A DNA stretch of 64,000 bases. Origin: Azadirachta indica. Lineage: Eukaryota; Streptophyta; Magnoliopsida; Sapindales; Meliaceae. The position numbers and the translations under genes were made by a program. Positions within the stretch are counted from its first letter, which is position 1, and each line of letters starts with the position of its first letter. The DNA is taken from contig CM040453.1 in NCBI GenBank assembly GCA_022749755.1, forward strand, positions 6,284,102-6,348,101, given 5' to 3'. Below, piece after piece: positions 46,301 to 59,385 of this stretch. The notes under the pieces were generated by a model that worked only from the letters and a program-made list of their open reading frames with translations, was not told where the DNA came from and searched no databases.

Positions 46301-48751
46301 CTTGCCTCTGCCATATTTGTGGCCAGAACAATTTTACGTACATTAGCAGGTGGTTTCTCAAATATGAGTTTCTGCAGAAAATAATTGCAGGAGATCGTAA
46401 ATAATATGATATAAACTAGGGAATGAAATGCATATCAGCTAACATTCTCATGTAGTACAATCATTGATAAAACTACAAAATGCAATTATGATGCGATGAA
46501 CGCCAGAAAAACGCAAGCATCAATTTAGCCAGGCAGGAGACTTTAGTTGCATAAGGTTTGTTGATGGAAAAGTATGTGAGTACCAATCCTCGCATTTAAG
46601 GGCAGAAATGCCTACCTGTTCAGATGTAGGCATTGATCCATGACAAGTTAGAAGCAGAACTCGATTGGGATCTCCCAAAAGGGGATGAGCTTTAAGTTGA
46701 TCCCGCAAACAGCTGATATCCTCCCAGCCAGTCATAAATACTAACACGGCACCTGGACGTTCTTTTCTACATATATGGCACAGAACCGCCTCAATAAGGT
46801 TAAATCCTATGCAATCAGGCATCCAGTTTGCTAGAGAATCACGTGCCCTGGAGCTGTAATTCTCAAAACTAGATTTATGAAGAGCATCCTGTCAAAAAGA
46901 AGGCAACAAAGTTCAAGCTATGGACATGTAAGAATTAAAAGGTGCATCTTTTGTAGACATCGATGCCACCTTAAGTCATATTCAAATAAAAGAGATAAAC
47001 TGGAGCTTCTCAAACTTCATATTCAGACCAATCTACAGATAGATTTAGAGGGTAAATATAAAAAATCTATGAATCAATGAGCATGAAAAGTAGTAGAAAA
47101 CTGCTCTTCATTTTATTGGCTATTTGAAAGTAAACCGCTACCTAAATCGCCAACCAAAAATGTAGTCTACAACACATATTATTCATTATAGAAGACAAGG
47201 AGCTAGCTAATTTGTTATCATAAAACCCCTCGCCTCCAGGTTCCAACTAATGGGGCCGAACTAAATGATAGAAAGAATATTCAGACAACATGAAAAGATG
47301 CCACAGTTGGGGCACAAGCAAAATCAGTCTTGATGTGGATCACAAAAAGCGGTGCAGACGATTTTGATATCTGAATTGGTTTGCAAGATGAGGGTCATAC
47401 AAATTTCTTCTCAAAGCAGTAATAGACAAGAAAAAGCATGACTCTTAATAATTGCAGGTGCAGGCGCCTTGAAGATTAAAGTGGACAGGATTGAGAGCTA
47501 AGATTACAAGATGGAAGTAAATGACTGAAAAATGTCATGTTCAAACACTTTCTTGCAAGGGAAAACAGCAATAGTTAGATTGAGGTCTACTTAGTCCATA
47601 GTCATCAATTTGGTTTATATACATCATTCTTCATACTTCTAACTGCAGATAAACTCAGCTATGAAGATAGTTTACTGTTGTACCTCAACGAGGGCAGTGA
47701 TCTGGTTTTTCCTTTTCCGTGGCAACAGCTGCCTCTGTGTCTTCCACATTTTCTCTTGTCCATAGTCATCAATTTGGTTGAAGGAAGTCAACTTATATCC
47801 AGTCATTTCCAATATCTCTTCCAAAAAGTGGGCTTGCACTGGATATGTAAAGCCCTGAATAATATAAAATGTATAAAATTCACATTAAGGAACTCTAACA
47901 CAAGAAAATCTTATTCTACATTCAAAATGTTAATCTCATTCAACACTTCAATAAGAAAATGCACAATGCCAGAGACTAGCATGTAAATATTTTAAATAGG
48001 AGACATGAAACTGGCAAGTTAATTTTTTTGGAATGGGGGTTGAATGAGATAGAACTGCATTGCCATTTTTCATATGCATATGCAAGCTAAAATGTTCTCA
48101 TGGTTTGAATGGTCTATGGAACTAGAACTTAGATACCAAAGAGATGAGAGCATGTTGAGCATGAACTCAACTTCTAGCTTACCGGAATGTGAATTGTGGG
48201 TGCGCCTCCAAAATAATTGGAGAAGAGCTCCGCATTCAGAGTGGCACTCATTAAAATCAATCTCAAATCTGGACGACGTGGAAGAAGATCCTTCAAGACA
48301 ATCAATAGAAAATCTGTAACATGCAAAATAGAAAAAGAAAGGTTAAATATCCCAACACTTATATCACAATGCTGCTTGAGAAAGTACAACATTATAATAA
48401 TATGATTACTAAGCACACCTTCATTCATGCCTCGTTCATGAATTTCATCAACAAAGACATGGGTGATACCATTCAAGTTGTGGTCGCTTAGTAGACGTCG
48501 AAGTAAAATACCACTAGTACAAAAAAGCAGATGGGTATTTTTTCCTTTCATGCCCTCTAATCGAACTTTGTAGCCAACCTACCAAAAAAATCTGTTGTAG
48601 TATAGCAGCAAAATAAAGAAAACTCTTTTAATTGAAAGGCTATCATGTGAATGGAGCAATTTATGTGTTTATGTGTGCATTTGTTAGTCGATTGAAGGAG
48701 ACAAGGCTCACTGTTTCACCAAGAGGCTCCCCTCTCTCCGCAGACACTCTC

Positions 48752-48789
<38 letters not shown>

Positions 48790-51483
48790 GCATATTATGC
48801 TACAGAATGCACCACGACCAGATTCTATTTCTGACTCTAATATATATTGAGGTAGTTGAGTGGTCTTGCCACATCCTGTTTCCCCAGATATTACCATAAC
48901 CTACAATAGTGACAATTCATAAGAATGTTGATGTATAAATCATCCAAAGAAATTATTATTCTTCAGTTGTAGGAGAAGCTATTATCTTTTCAGCCAAGGT
49001 ATTACATTTCATGATGTTCACAGCACACATAGAAGGCGGTAAGAAGAACGTCCAGTCACTTGGATCTATAATGACAGGTCAGAAAGAATAAGCCTGACAT
49101 AATGTTGCAACAAAATTATTGGTTAAGAAAAAAGGGAAGAAGAAAACATACTAAGGGCATAGACAAAACCACAAGCAATGAGTGAGGAAATATAGTCCCT
49201 TTTCTTTTTCAAAATTGACTTTCAAAGTTCATTGTGAATAGTCATCTACCAAACAGGCCCTCATTTTATAAATACTGCCAGTTCCAACTCAAAACCAACA
49301 TATTCTACGGGTAAACAACAAAATGGATATTCATTTTCAGATATCAAGTATTTAATTATATGATTAGCTGAGATTAAATGAAAATTCAATATGAACATTA
49401 AGAAGCAATTCAGACCTAAAGAACCCTACAGTAAAAGGTAAACACAAAAACAAGAATGCCCAGACAAATAAATCAACCCTTTAGAGAGACAACCAACTAG
49501 ATGACTGAAAAGTAGTCCTTCAATATAGAATGACAAAGGAAGGAACATTTCTCCATAACAAAGTGCATAATGTTTGAAAAGCTCAGTTGGCCTATAAGTT
49601 CCATGGTCAAACCTGATTCCGAGCTATTGCTTGAAGCAGCCTTTCCTTTTCCTTGAATGTAGGTAGAGATTTCCGGAAGTCCACCATCTTATTGCCTTCA
49701 GGTGATTCCTTCAAATGAAGAGGTAGTATATTTAGGAGTGACACTGGAAAGATACACAAGGTAATGGAAACAATACTTTGCACTTCACAATATAAGATTG
49801 AAGGGTAAAAATGAAGAGAGGAAACAAATTGCTGCAGCTAAGAATCTTTAGCCGACTAAATCATTGCCCAAAGCATTTGGCTGTTAGAAATATTTGCTGT
49901 TAAACATTAAAGTAGCTGAATCATACCTGCCAAGCCCTTTGCATGTTACGCATTTGCAAACTCCTCCTTTGAAGTACCTTCTCCATTACAGACCCATCAA
50001 GGAAAGAGTCTGAATTCTCATTCAGATTCACATCTTCAGTCTGATCAATAGACTTAGATTCATTTAAATTCTCACTGATCTTTCCAGAACTTAACTGAGT
50101 TCTATCCATGTGTTCCTGCAGTAGAGCTTCAACTCTCCTCTGCAAGCCTAGTGGGATAGCTACCTACACAAACAAAGCATCAAAATGTCAACTTAGAACA
50201 ATAAAACTCCATATCTATAGAAATGAAAGCTTTCAAGATCTCCTGGAGACTAGTACCTCCCTCTGTGGCCGCTTATCATCTAAATCAGGCCTGTAGTTGG
50301 GAAGAGGCACCTTGCTTGCCACCACTGCCTTTCCATATATTTGACTATTATAGCAAGAATCAGTGTGTAAGGTAAAATAACATAATATCCTCCATAAATG
50401 ACTGAAAATGTAAATAAAAAAGAATATGGCGCTCATATACCTGCAAAGTCCCATCCTCTTGGCAAGAAAGGAGATCTGTTCATAGTCTCTTCTATCTCTT
50501 TTATCTCTGGATATAATCTCTTGGTCAGTTTCACTGCGTAATAGCATACTGAGCTTCCATTTCCACTCATCAATGTTGGCCACCGATGATGATGCCTAAC
50601 ATCAATACTTGAAATTAGTATTAAACTATTTTTACACTCTAATCACTGTGAATCAGAGTTGGGTAAAACTAATAAAGAATGAACCAAGGTGCCATGAAAG
50701 CTAAATACGTCCCTATCTTGTACAACATATTTTATTATTTCCCGTTAAGCAAAACCACTAATGGCATTTCTGGAGAGTACCTTTGCCCAGAACCAAATGC
50801 ACTAAAAAGAGCCTTCATGTCTATTTTTTGGTGTTTTGATAAACAGAAAAGCTTTTAGGGACCAAAAACGTGGTGAACTTTCTGAAAAAGCACTTCACAA
50901 GATATTTGTCAGGGAAGTGATTTTTGAATATGAAGAGCATTTAAAATGCTCTCCAAATACCACTTGATAAGTTATAATCAGAAAGTACTTCTATTCAGAA
51001 TAGCTTTATACAAAAGCACTCATAAACATTACCACGAAACCATCCCATTAACAGTTACCCCCTCACTTTGGCAGCAACCAAACACACCACAGAGTTATAG
51101 ATACAACCAAATATCCGAAAAAAAAAAAGCAAAATCCTTCAATAAAACTGAATTAATTCCACTCTTTTTTCTTTTCTAACTTCTCTCTCGAACTCAGCAA
51201 AACAATTAAAGCAACTGAAGTAAACGAACAAAAAGAAAAGAAGACTCTAACAGACCTTATGCCCCTCAAAGTCGCACTCGTACTCGTCATCGGAGAACTG
51301 CTCGGCAGCATACCCACAAAAACCACGTCGTATGGGTGCAGTAGATGAACGAGCAGGTAGCAGCACAACCCAGCTGAAAATGGCGTTACTGTTAGCTCCG
51401 CAACGGGAGAGAAATAACCGACGGTTGTTGGAGATTGAGCGTATTGACCCCAAAAGAAAACCTGCTACCTTGTATTTGTGCAT
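40333..51483 (-). CDS. DExH-box ATP-dependent RNA helicase (DExH3/DHX36 type) with C-terminal dsRNA-binding domain, 19 exons, 1149 aa
   Basis: Superfamily 2 RNA helicase, closest in kind to Arabidopsis DExH3 (At5g04895, 1161 aa). Exons (minus): 51256-51483, 50441-50595, 50257-50344, 49927-50163, 49613-49708, 48712-48900, 48419-48578, 48183-48313, 47684-47854, 46616-46888, 46177-46371, 45372-45575, 44315-44384, 44061-44208, 42533-42842, 42380-42439, 41541-41693, 41337-41447, 40333-40803; total 3450 nt in one frame. Motifs: Walker A GETGCGKT (about 274-281), DEIH (about 375-378), SAT, motif V/VI region [15 protein letters not shown] and QRKGRAGR (about 641), then helicase-associated and OB-fold regions, then a dsRNA-binding motif (about 1040-1110) and a basic end [10 protein letters not shown]. 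The first 55 residues are basic, Ser-rich and free of acids, like an organelle presequence. A solo LTR lies in intron 14. Divergent from the RbBP5-like gene. RNA substrate unknown. Confidence 0.92.
43660..43899. mobile_element. Solo LTR of a retrotransposon in an intron of the helicase gene
   Basis: 240 bp beginning TGTTGAGAATC and ending GTTGTCA (TG...CA ends), bounded on both sides by the same 5 bp, TCAAT (43655-43659 and 43900-43904), the usual target-site length for LTR retrotransposons. Inside, CTATAAGTACCC followed by an ...AATGAGAAAA... stretch looks like an LTR promoter/tail region. No internal retrotransposon genes adjoin it. It lies in intron 14 (42843-44060) between two intact splice sites. 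Confidence 0.8.
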
Positions 51484-52205
51484 GTTCTACTAAGAGCAGG
51501 GCATGGCGCTCCCCGTTAATCCACGCTACCTAATCAGATTTAGACAACGATTCTTGTTTATGGGAGTTGAAGACTCTCGGGCATCAGCAGATGATTTTTG
51601 CTGTGCCTGTGTTAATAAAATGACAAAAATAAAACAAAAATTCTATGTAATATCAGCAAATTCTTACAGTAATCAGACAATTCAAACTGCACAAAAAAGA
51701 AAAATAACACCCATTATGAGAGCGTTTATGCCGTCTACTTGAGTTGGAAATGGAGATACGGGCCTTGGAAGATTTGAACACAGGGAGGGAAAGAGGAGTG
51801 AAGCGATTCGGAAGCAAAACTCACCGATGACCCCAGAGCAAAGGAAGTTCGTTCACTCCGTCTACTTTTTCAGTGATTATGGGCGTAGGCAAGTGACGTC
51901 TGAGCTGAGATTTATGGGCCAGCAGGAAACTTTTTGATTCCTAGTTGTACCCAAGTTGTGTGCATTTAGTATTATTGTAAAAGCTGTGGCCCATAAGCTT
52001 GAAGCCCAATTCCTTTTTTTAGGCCCATCGTCTTTAAAAAAGAAAGACAGGTAGGCAATAACGAAAAGGAAACGACAAAAGGAGGTTTTGGTTTTCGGGT
52101 CCTCTTTTTGTTCTTCGGCTTCGAAGTCGAATTCGCTCCTCTTCCATTTATTCTCTTCTGTTTAAATTTTCAAGTCCTGGCTCTCTCCAACGCAAGTACA
52201 CCAAC
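51484..52205. promoter_or_regulatory. Divergent promoter of helicase and RbBP5-like genes, clustered site II motifs
   Basis: 722 bp between start codons. TGGGCC at 51915-51920, GGCCCA at 51988-51993, AGCCCA at 52003-52008 and GGCCCA at 52022-52027 lie within 113 bp. Such clusters are known TCP-factor sites in genes active in dividing cells. They sit nearer the RbBP5-like side (about 180-290 bp from its ATG). The open frame at 51503-51742 is not convincing. Confidence 0.65.
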
Positions 52206-55200
52206 ATGAACGCCCCAATAATCGGTGGGTTTTATTCTTTTTTTTTTTCCGCTTAGTTTCGTTTCTGTCTGTTCAGTATAAGAATTACTGATTTTGTATG
52301 TAAATTTTTTGTTGTTTCGTAAGATCCTCTGCAAGGAGATTTCCCGGAGGTGATAGAGGAGTATTTGGAACATGGGGTTATGAAATGCATTGCGTTTAAT
52401 CGTCGTGGAACTCTTCTTGCTGGTAAAGTTGTCTGCTTCCTCTCTCTGTTTTTTTTTCCCCCTTTTCCTGGGCAATGTAGCTGTTAATGGTAGCTTAGGT
52501 GGTTCTCCTTTTAGTTGTTTTGGCAGATTTTACTTTCTTGGTGATTTCTTTTGGGAAAATTTGAAGATTTGTGGGGGAAGAAAGAAATATGTTGTTCCCA
52601 GGCAGTAAGGGAAATTTTTTTTAGTTGTTTTAGTAGATAAATCCACGGAGATTAAGTTTTTTGCTGAAGTAGCATGTGAAAATTAGCTTAAAAAATCTAT
52701 CTAAAGATGTATTCTTGTCTTTTTTCCGTCATCTTAATGGATTAGCTGGTGGCATATATTTTGAAATTTCAAAATCATAGTTTTATGTTGATTTGATTAC
52801 TTATTTGGAAAATACGCCATGTATTTAGTGACCTAATTAGGTTTTTGAGTCAATTAAGAGTCGTTTATTTTCACGGCGGCAGTTAATGCTAACTAGCTGA
52901 AAAGTTCTGAATTCATTTTAGAATTAGAGTAAATGCGGGTTGCAAGATATTATTTTACTCATATAGCTCAGTACATGGTTCGTGGTGTATGAAACTTACT
53001 ATGCATATAATATAACAAGCATTGATAACTATCTTTTAATAGTTCTTGTAAAATAATGGAGCTATTGCATATAGTTAAGTCTAGTTTACTTTGTGTTTTT
53101 TTGTTCAGTTGGAGAAATTTTTTAAGAATTGGTTAGATATATTCTATGTTCCTTACTGCTTGCTGCTGACTGCTGTTTTTATCATTTTCTTTGCTAGCTG
53201 GATGCTCTGATGGGAGTTGCGTTATCTGGGATTTTGAGACCAGGGGAATCGCAAAGGAGCTTCGGGATAAGGAATGTGTTGCTGCCATAACAAGTGTCTG
53301 TTGGTCAAAATATGGTCATCGTATACTCGTGTCTGCTGCAGACAAGTCATTAACAGTTTGGGATGTCCTGAATGGAGAGAAGGTCACACGCATAGTTCTC
53401 CAGCAAACTCCTTTACAAGCTCGTCTACATCCTGGTTCTTCTACTCCATCTCTCTGCTTGGCATGCCCCCTCTCATCTGCACCCATGATTGTGGACCTAA
53501 ATACAGGAAGTACAAACATGCTCCCAGTTGCAGTTCCTGACATGGTTAATGGACTTGCCCCTCCATCACGGAACAAATACTCTGATGGAACTCCTCCTTT
53601 CACTCCCACTGCTGCATGCTTCAATAAATATGGAGATCTTGTTTATGTTGGCAACTCCAAAGGGGAAATTCTTATTATAGATCACAAAAGCAATCAAGTG
53701 CGAGCCTTGGTTCCTGTATCTGGGGGTGCTGTGATAAAAAATATAGTATTCAGCAGGAATGGGCAATATCTCCTCACAAATTCAAATGATCGAACTATCA
53801 GGATCTATGACAACCTCCTGCCTTTGAAAAATGGACTTGGAACCCTTGATGAGATAGAGAAGGGCATTGATGAGCCAGATGGCATTGAGAAGATGAAGAT
53901 GGTTGGATCCAGGTGCTTAGCACTTTTCCGCGAGTTTCAGGATGCAATTACCAAGATGCATTGGAAAGCTCCATGTTTCAGTGGTGACGGTGAGTGGGTA
54001 ATTGGTGGTTCTGCAAGCAAAGGAGAGCACAAGATTTACATATGGGACAGGGCTGGGCATCTTGTGAAAATACTTGAAGGGCCAAAAGAAGCATTAATAG
54101 ATTTAGCATGGCATCCTGTTCATCCCATCATTGTCTCAGTTTCCTTGACTGGTTTGGTTTATATTTGGGCTAAAGATTATACAGAGAACTGGAGTGCATT
54201 TGCCCCTGATTTCAAGGAGCTCGAGGAAAACGAAGAATATGTAGAAAGGGAAGATGAATTTGATTTGAATACTGAAACTGAAAAGGTGAGTGCGAGAAAC
54301 AGACCAGCTGAGCAGATCTATTGTTTCATTTGTGTTTTTAAAATATATTTTTGTGCATGCAGGTGAAAGAATCAGATATTAATGAAGATGATGAAGTTGA
54401 TATTGTCACAGTAGAGAAGGATGCTTTCAGTGATTCAGATATGTCACAAGAAGAGCTGCGTTTCTTGCCTGCCATTCCTTGTCCTGATGTTCCTGAACAG
54501 CAAGACAAGTGCGTAGGGAGTTCTTCAAAGTTGATGGACGCTAATCACTCTGGGTCTCCTCTTTCAGAGGAGGCTGCGCAAAATGGACAAGCAGCAAATC
54601 ATGCTTCCAGCCCACTTGAAGGTAATATCATGCCTACAGAAGTTTCTTGATTGATAAAGTCTGATAAAAGTGTTCTGAGCTCATGATTCATAAAAAATAC
54701 CAGAACATGCTGATGCATATTGAGGCTGAAACATCAACATTTTCTTACCACCAGAAACTGTTAATCTCATTAGTAGTTAAAAATTTACATAAAATCAGAA
54801 GTGTAAAGCAATTTAATAGAAAAGAAAAACTATAACCAAGAGCTTAGAAATATTTAAATAATTTAGAATAACAAGGCTGGGAATATAATACAATAAAGTA
54901 GAATCTATAAGTAAACCTAGATCATGAAAGATTATTAATCAACTGAGTAATACAATTCTGAGCTAAGATATTCTCTAATCTCATACATAACTGGTAGATT
55001 GTTGAAAAGAGGTAGATAACATAATAAACGAACAATAACTTTTGAGTCCTTGATTCAAGTATAACCAGCAAGACATGCTTAAGAAAGTTTCATACTTCTT
55101 TAGTAACCAAATAAGAGCTGGAGACAAGTCTTAAGAAAGGAGAAAAAAGGACAAGGGGTTTTAGCAAAGAGATGTGGAGGAGGAATGAAGAAAGCTGTAG

Positions 55201-56628
55201 GTATGTGAGGCTGAGAGAAATTAGGGCCAAGGAGAGGATCTGCTGTTATGATCTTTTTCTTAAATTTTTATAGTAATTTCTCAATAAACACAAACCATAC
55301 ATACTAAAAGCTTAAATGCCCTTTTGAAAAAATTCTTGCTTATGTGATTTTTGCCATGCCAGTAACCCTACTGGATAGATAAATATATTCTTATCCTCAT
55401 AGGAAAGTATTATAAACTGTATCTCCGAACGCCAATTAGAAAATGGAAAAACCTAATAAGCTGGCTACATAACTCATTATTAGAGTTCTGGAATTACGAT
55501 AAATGTTTCTTGTAATTTGTTAAACCAGCTTGAGAATGGACCCCCATCATTTTGCGAACTATAAAGACTTGTACAGATGCTCAATACATTCACACATAAT
55601 ATTACTAATTTCTGTGTTTGGCAACCTTGCCTTGAGCAAGTGCTTGTACCCCGATTCTGTGTAATTTGGTTGGTTCTCGTTCTGATCTGGTGGGCTAGTT
55701 TGGTCCTATGCTTAGTGAACTTGTTCGTTCGTTGTCATCTTATCACTGTCTGCATCATCTCAGGCACCATAGACATAATGAATGAGTTATTGCATAACTA
55801 ATTACTGAATGGAGAAGTGCAGCTGTAATGTTAATGGTTTCCATAAGTTTTGGCTAATTAATATATTTTAGTGCAAAGTCTTCCTTTTCACTAACTCCAA
55901 AAATTCAATGTACGTGTTATCAAAGTGAAAAATCTCAAGATTGTTTCTGCCAAGGAGTTTCATTTTGCTAATGAGTACCCTGCTTTAATGACTCTTATCT
56001 GCAGGATATTATGTGAGGAAACCTTGAAATTTTTCTGACCTGCATCTGCTCTAGGATATTTTATCTAAAGTGAAAGTCTCAATTACTGACAGGAGAGGAG
56101 CCAATTGAGATTTACTATTTCGCATTATGGATACTGTGGTCACTGAATGAGAGTTTAAACTGAAAAGTCTAGACTTTCATAAAGAATGCAAACATCCTAA
56201 AAGAACTTCATTTCAGATTTATTGAAGAAAGAGACAATTTTGCATTTTCCGTAGAGATTGATGCCATTAACCATTGATATCTGTATACTTCCTCAATGTA
56301 TCAGTCTTTTGTTTCGTCAGTAGATTTATGTTCTGTTTAGTCAAAGTGATCATTTTCTTTTTCTCTTGACAATAACCTAAGTTACATTAATCAAATAAAT
56401 CACTGATTACTATTCTTTGATGGATAATCTGTGGCAGAGGACACTGGAGGAACACGCTTAAAAAGGAAGAGGAAGCCTTCAGAGAAGGGTTTGGAATTGC
56501 AAGCAGAGAAAGTCAGAAAACCCTTGAAATCTTCTGGTAGATTGTCAAAAGTGAAAACTAAACCTATAGTAGATCAGGATATGAGTAATGGTGTCTATGG
56601 GGATGATGTTTCTGATGAGTACCATTAA
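52206..56628 (+). CDS. RBL: RbBP5-like WD40 protein, COMPASS-type H3K4 methyltransferase subunit, 5 exons, 551 aa
   Basis: Core subunit, with ASH2-like and WDR5-like proteins, of the complex that methylates histone H3 lysine 4; nuclear. Exons: 52206-52224 (only 19 nt), 52324-52422, 53198-54285, 54363-54621, 56438-56628; the frame is continuous. Seen: MNAPIIDPLQGDFPEVIEEY, then a WD40 propeller (AGCSDGSCVIWDFETRG; SAADKSLTVWDVLNGE; YVGNSKGEILIIDHKS; TNSNDRTIRIYDN; HKIYIWDRAGHLVKILEGPK; VSLTGLVYIWAKD), the conserved WSAFAPDFKELEENEEY hinge, an acidic linker and a basic nuclear-localisation-like stretch RLKRKRKPSEKG in the last exon. Length and order match Arabidopsis RBL (At3g21060). Intron 4 is 1816 bp; I recognise no element in it. 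The open frame that appears to extend exon 3 past 54285 is intron read-through. Confidence 0.92.
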
Positions 56629-57564
56629 ACTATAAATCTATATATTTTCATTTGTACTAGGAAGATTTCCTTTTCCCAGCTGAACAACTTAGAGTCATTA
56701 TTTAATTCTTAAATATCTTTGGTTTGGCCAAATGTGGTCCTCCTCAGAATTTATATTTTATTAGTCCCCAAATGTCTATATTGTAAAATCAGGATATCTT
56801 TAGGCAGCACCGGGGAAATTAAGTGAAAAGTCTTGGAGTAGATGTGATGTGGGCACATGTCACAATATTTTTTGCGGATATTACATTTTATTGTTTAGAC
56901 AAAATTCTCTCCTGGAATAAAGAACATAGCAGCCATAGTGAATGTGAAAGAAAAAATTCAGATGGTGTCTGGGGTTTGCTTTAGGAGGAAATCCAAGAGC
57001 ATTGACTTTTGAGATGTGATGATGGAAAGGGTGGAGATGGGTAGTATGGAGCTTTTCTTTGCAAGGAAGGCAGGCTTGCATCGTTGCCATCCGTTATCAG
57101 GTTTGTTTACACATGTTTTTCTCCCGCCTCTCTCTGTCTCTATTCACTATTCCCATTAGAAGTTATTGTATAAAGTTCCTTTTCGGGACAGACATGGAAA
57201 ATGCTTAAGGGATTGTATGGCTAGATAAAAGGTGTTATCCAGTCTGGAGTTAAAAGGAGGTTTTTACATGTGGACAACTGGTAAAGTGAGATTCAGCTCC
57301 ACTGACACAGCTGCTTTGGAGATATTCCTTGGAAAGAAACTTCCTTGTGAAGAAAATTTGATATTCAACCACATGGCTGAGATTCTAGCGGATGGAGTAG
57401 AAGGCTCGGTGAAATCCATATCATATCGCAGCTGCCTATTCTCTCCCCTTTAGTGTTTTAAAGCAGATGGATCGTGATACAGTTTTGGTGAGAGTTGTCG
57501 ATTGGCAATTATATTCTTGCTCATTGCTTTCTCATTTTTGTAGACTATCTTCCTCCCTAATATA

Positions 57565-57790
57565 TTTTGGTGGGCTCAATCTGATTTCCTGTGGATTGGA
57601 GATTTAATTTTGAGATTTTAAAGATGGAAAAGGTGGACGGTTTTTCTTTATTATTGTCATTAATTAAGAATGTCCCCTTGGATTCTGATAGGAGGGTTTC
57701 TGAGATTGAGTCTTGGATATTTAGTTATCCTCCTCAAATCTTCTTTAACCAGCTAGTCTCCAACACTCTTTTTTTAACTGGCTTGTTGGT
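57565..57790 (+). repeat. Dispersed repeat, copy A
   Basis: Shares ordered phrases with 62702-62915: TTTGGTGGGCTC, TTTCCTGTGG.TTGGAGATTT, GATTCTGAT..AGGGTT, GTCT.GGATATTT.GTT, and AATCTTCTT. Both copies are on the plus strand, about 5.1 kb apart on either side of the GH3 pseudogene. Confidence 0.8.
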
Positions 57791-58664
57791 GACCCATCCT
57801 TTCTGTCTGCTGATATAGCTAAGACAATTTGAGAAGTGAAAGTTCTGTGCAAATTCAAGATATCTGTGGGTTTGTCACTTTAGCTCCTCCATTGCTTGTC
57901 TCTCGTTGTTAGTTTGGTGCATGAAGGATGAAACTGGTGTTTGTAGAACCTTTCTCATGTATAACAATGCTTATGGAAGAATGTGATGCATTGGTTAGAG
58001 ATTAAACCTTCTGGTTTGAGATGTAAACTGATGGCTACTTTTGAAATAATGGATGGATATATAAGGATTGATTGGTTAGGGTAGGAAATTGGTCATACCT
58101 CGGGATTGACTTCTGTCATACCACATTCTTATGCTGGCAAAATTGAAATTAATGTTAATATACGTCGTTTAAAGAGTGTATTTTTGTGAACAAAAGCTTG
58201 TATCTGTAAAATGGTTGAGGATTTTTAACAGATATTCGCGTAATCTGCGACTTTGTATTCTGTCTATTCCAATCCCATTGTACTTAATAGTCAGACTCAT
58301 TTGTGATAAATAAATAAATAAGTCAAAGTTAGAAAGACATATCTTTAATTTATTTTCTTTATCTTCAAATTGAATAACATATAGTTACAGAATGTAATTG
58401 ACTAAGTATACAATTATGTATACTACATTACAAATGTATAGACATGAAACTGTTAGACATCAAGCGTTGACAGTTAAATAATATGTTTTTTTTTTAACAT
58501 TTAAAAATAAATATTAAATTGTTTGTTTTTATAAAAATAAAAAATTTAAAAATTGATATTTTAATATATATATATCTTTTTAAATAATATATTTATATTA
58601 AATAAATATATTATATTAGATAAAAAAAAATTTTATTTAAAAGATTATAAAGAATAAAATATTA

Positions 58665-58932
58665 TATTATTAAAATTGGCTTCTGGGCATAAAGGAGTTG
58701 GAAGAATTAAAGATGATATAAAGACAAGCCTAGGATAAAATATCATATGTATTATTGAAATTAGCTTCTGGTAAAGGAATTGGAAGTCTTAAATATTTTA
58801 CAAAGTCGACCATGCCCCATTCTTTCGTTGTTCAGTTTCTCCTTCTTTAACAGAATTTCTTGTTTTCTTAGTACTGTGCCATTCTTTCGTTGATTCAGTT
58901 TCTCGTTTTCTTACAAAATTTTTTGTTTTCTT
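58665..58932. repeat. Two short diverged tandem repeats
   Basis: First pair: ATTGGCTTCTGGGCATAAAG at 58675 and ATTAGCTTCTGGTAAAGG about 85 bp later, each followed by A.TTGGAAG. Second pair: CATTCTTTCGTTGTTCAGTT at 58818 and CATTCTTTCGTTGATTCAGT about 60 bp later, each ending in TTGTTTTCTT. Confidence 0.7.
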
Positions 58933-59385
58933 CAATGCTTCAAGAGTTTAATCTATATCACTAAGTGATTAACATAGTCGTAATCCTATAATACCAATTA
59001 AAAATTGTCAAATCTCACCGATAAAATATACATATATTTTGTATAAAAACTTCTTAATTAAAATAAGAAAAAAAATAAACTACATGTAAAAATCGAAAAG
59101 AAAATTAGAGAAGACTAACCACAGAGAAGAAACATATATGCAAACTTTTAGTTAATTAGAGTTTAATTTTATTTGTAAATAAATTAATAATATAAAAGTA
59201 TTTTTGAGAAATAAAAAATTTAAATTTATTCAAACATTTACTATTCAGATGTAAATTAAAATTTTTAAGTTAATTATATTTAAATGTCTTCACTCAAAGT
59301 TTAGATATAAATTAAAAAAGCAAACTAAATCTTTCACATCTGAATACTTATATTTAGATTTAAGTCAAAAAAAACAAAAAAGCTC

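Larger units (their letters stand above)
56629..59385. other. Intergenic region, no gene recognised
   Basis: Holds the 3' UTR of the RbBP5-like gene, a 73-codon open frame at 57232-57453 and a 75-codon one at 57591-57818 that match nothing I know, a segment (57565-57790) repeated at 62702-62915, and short tandem repeats at 58660-58930. Confidence 0.5.
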
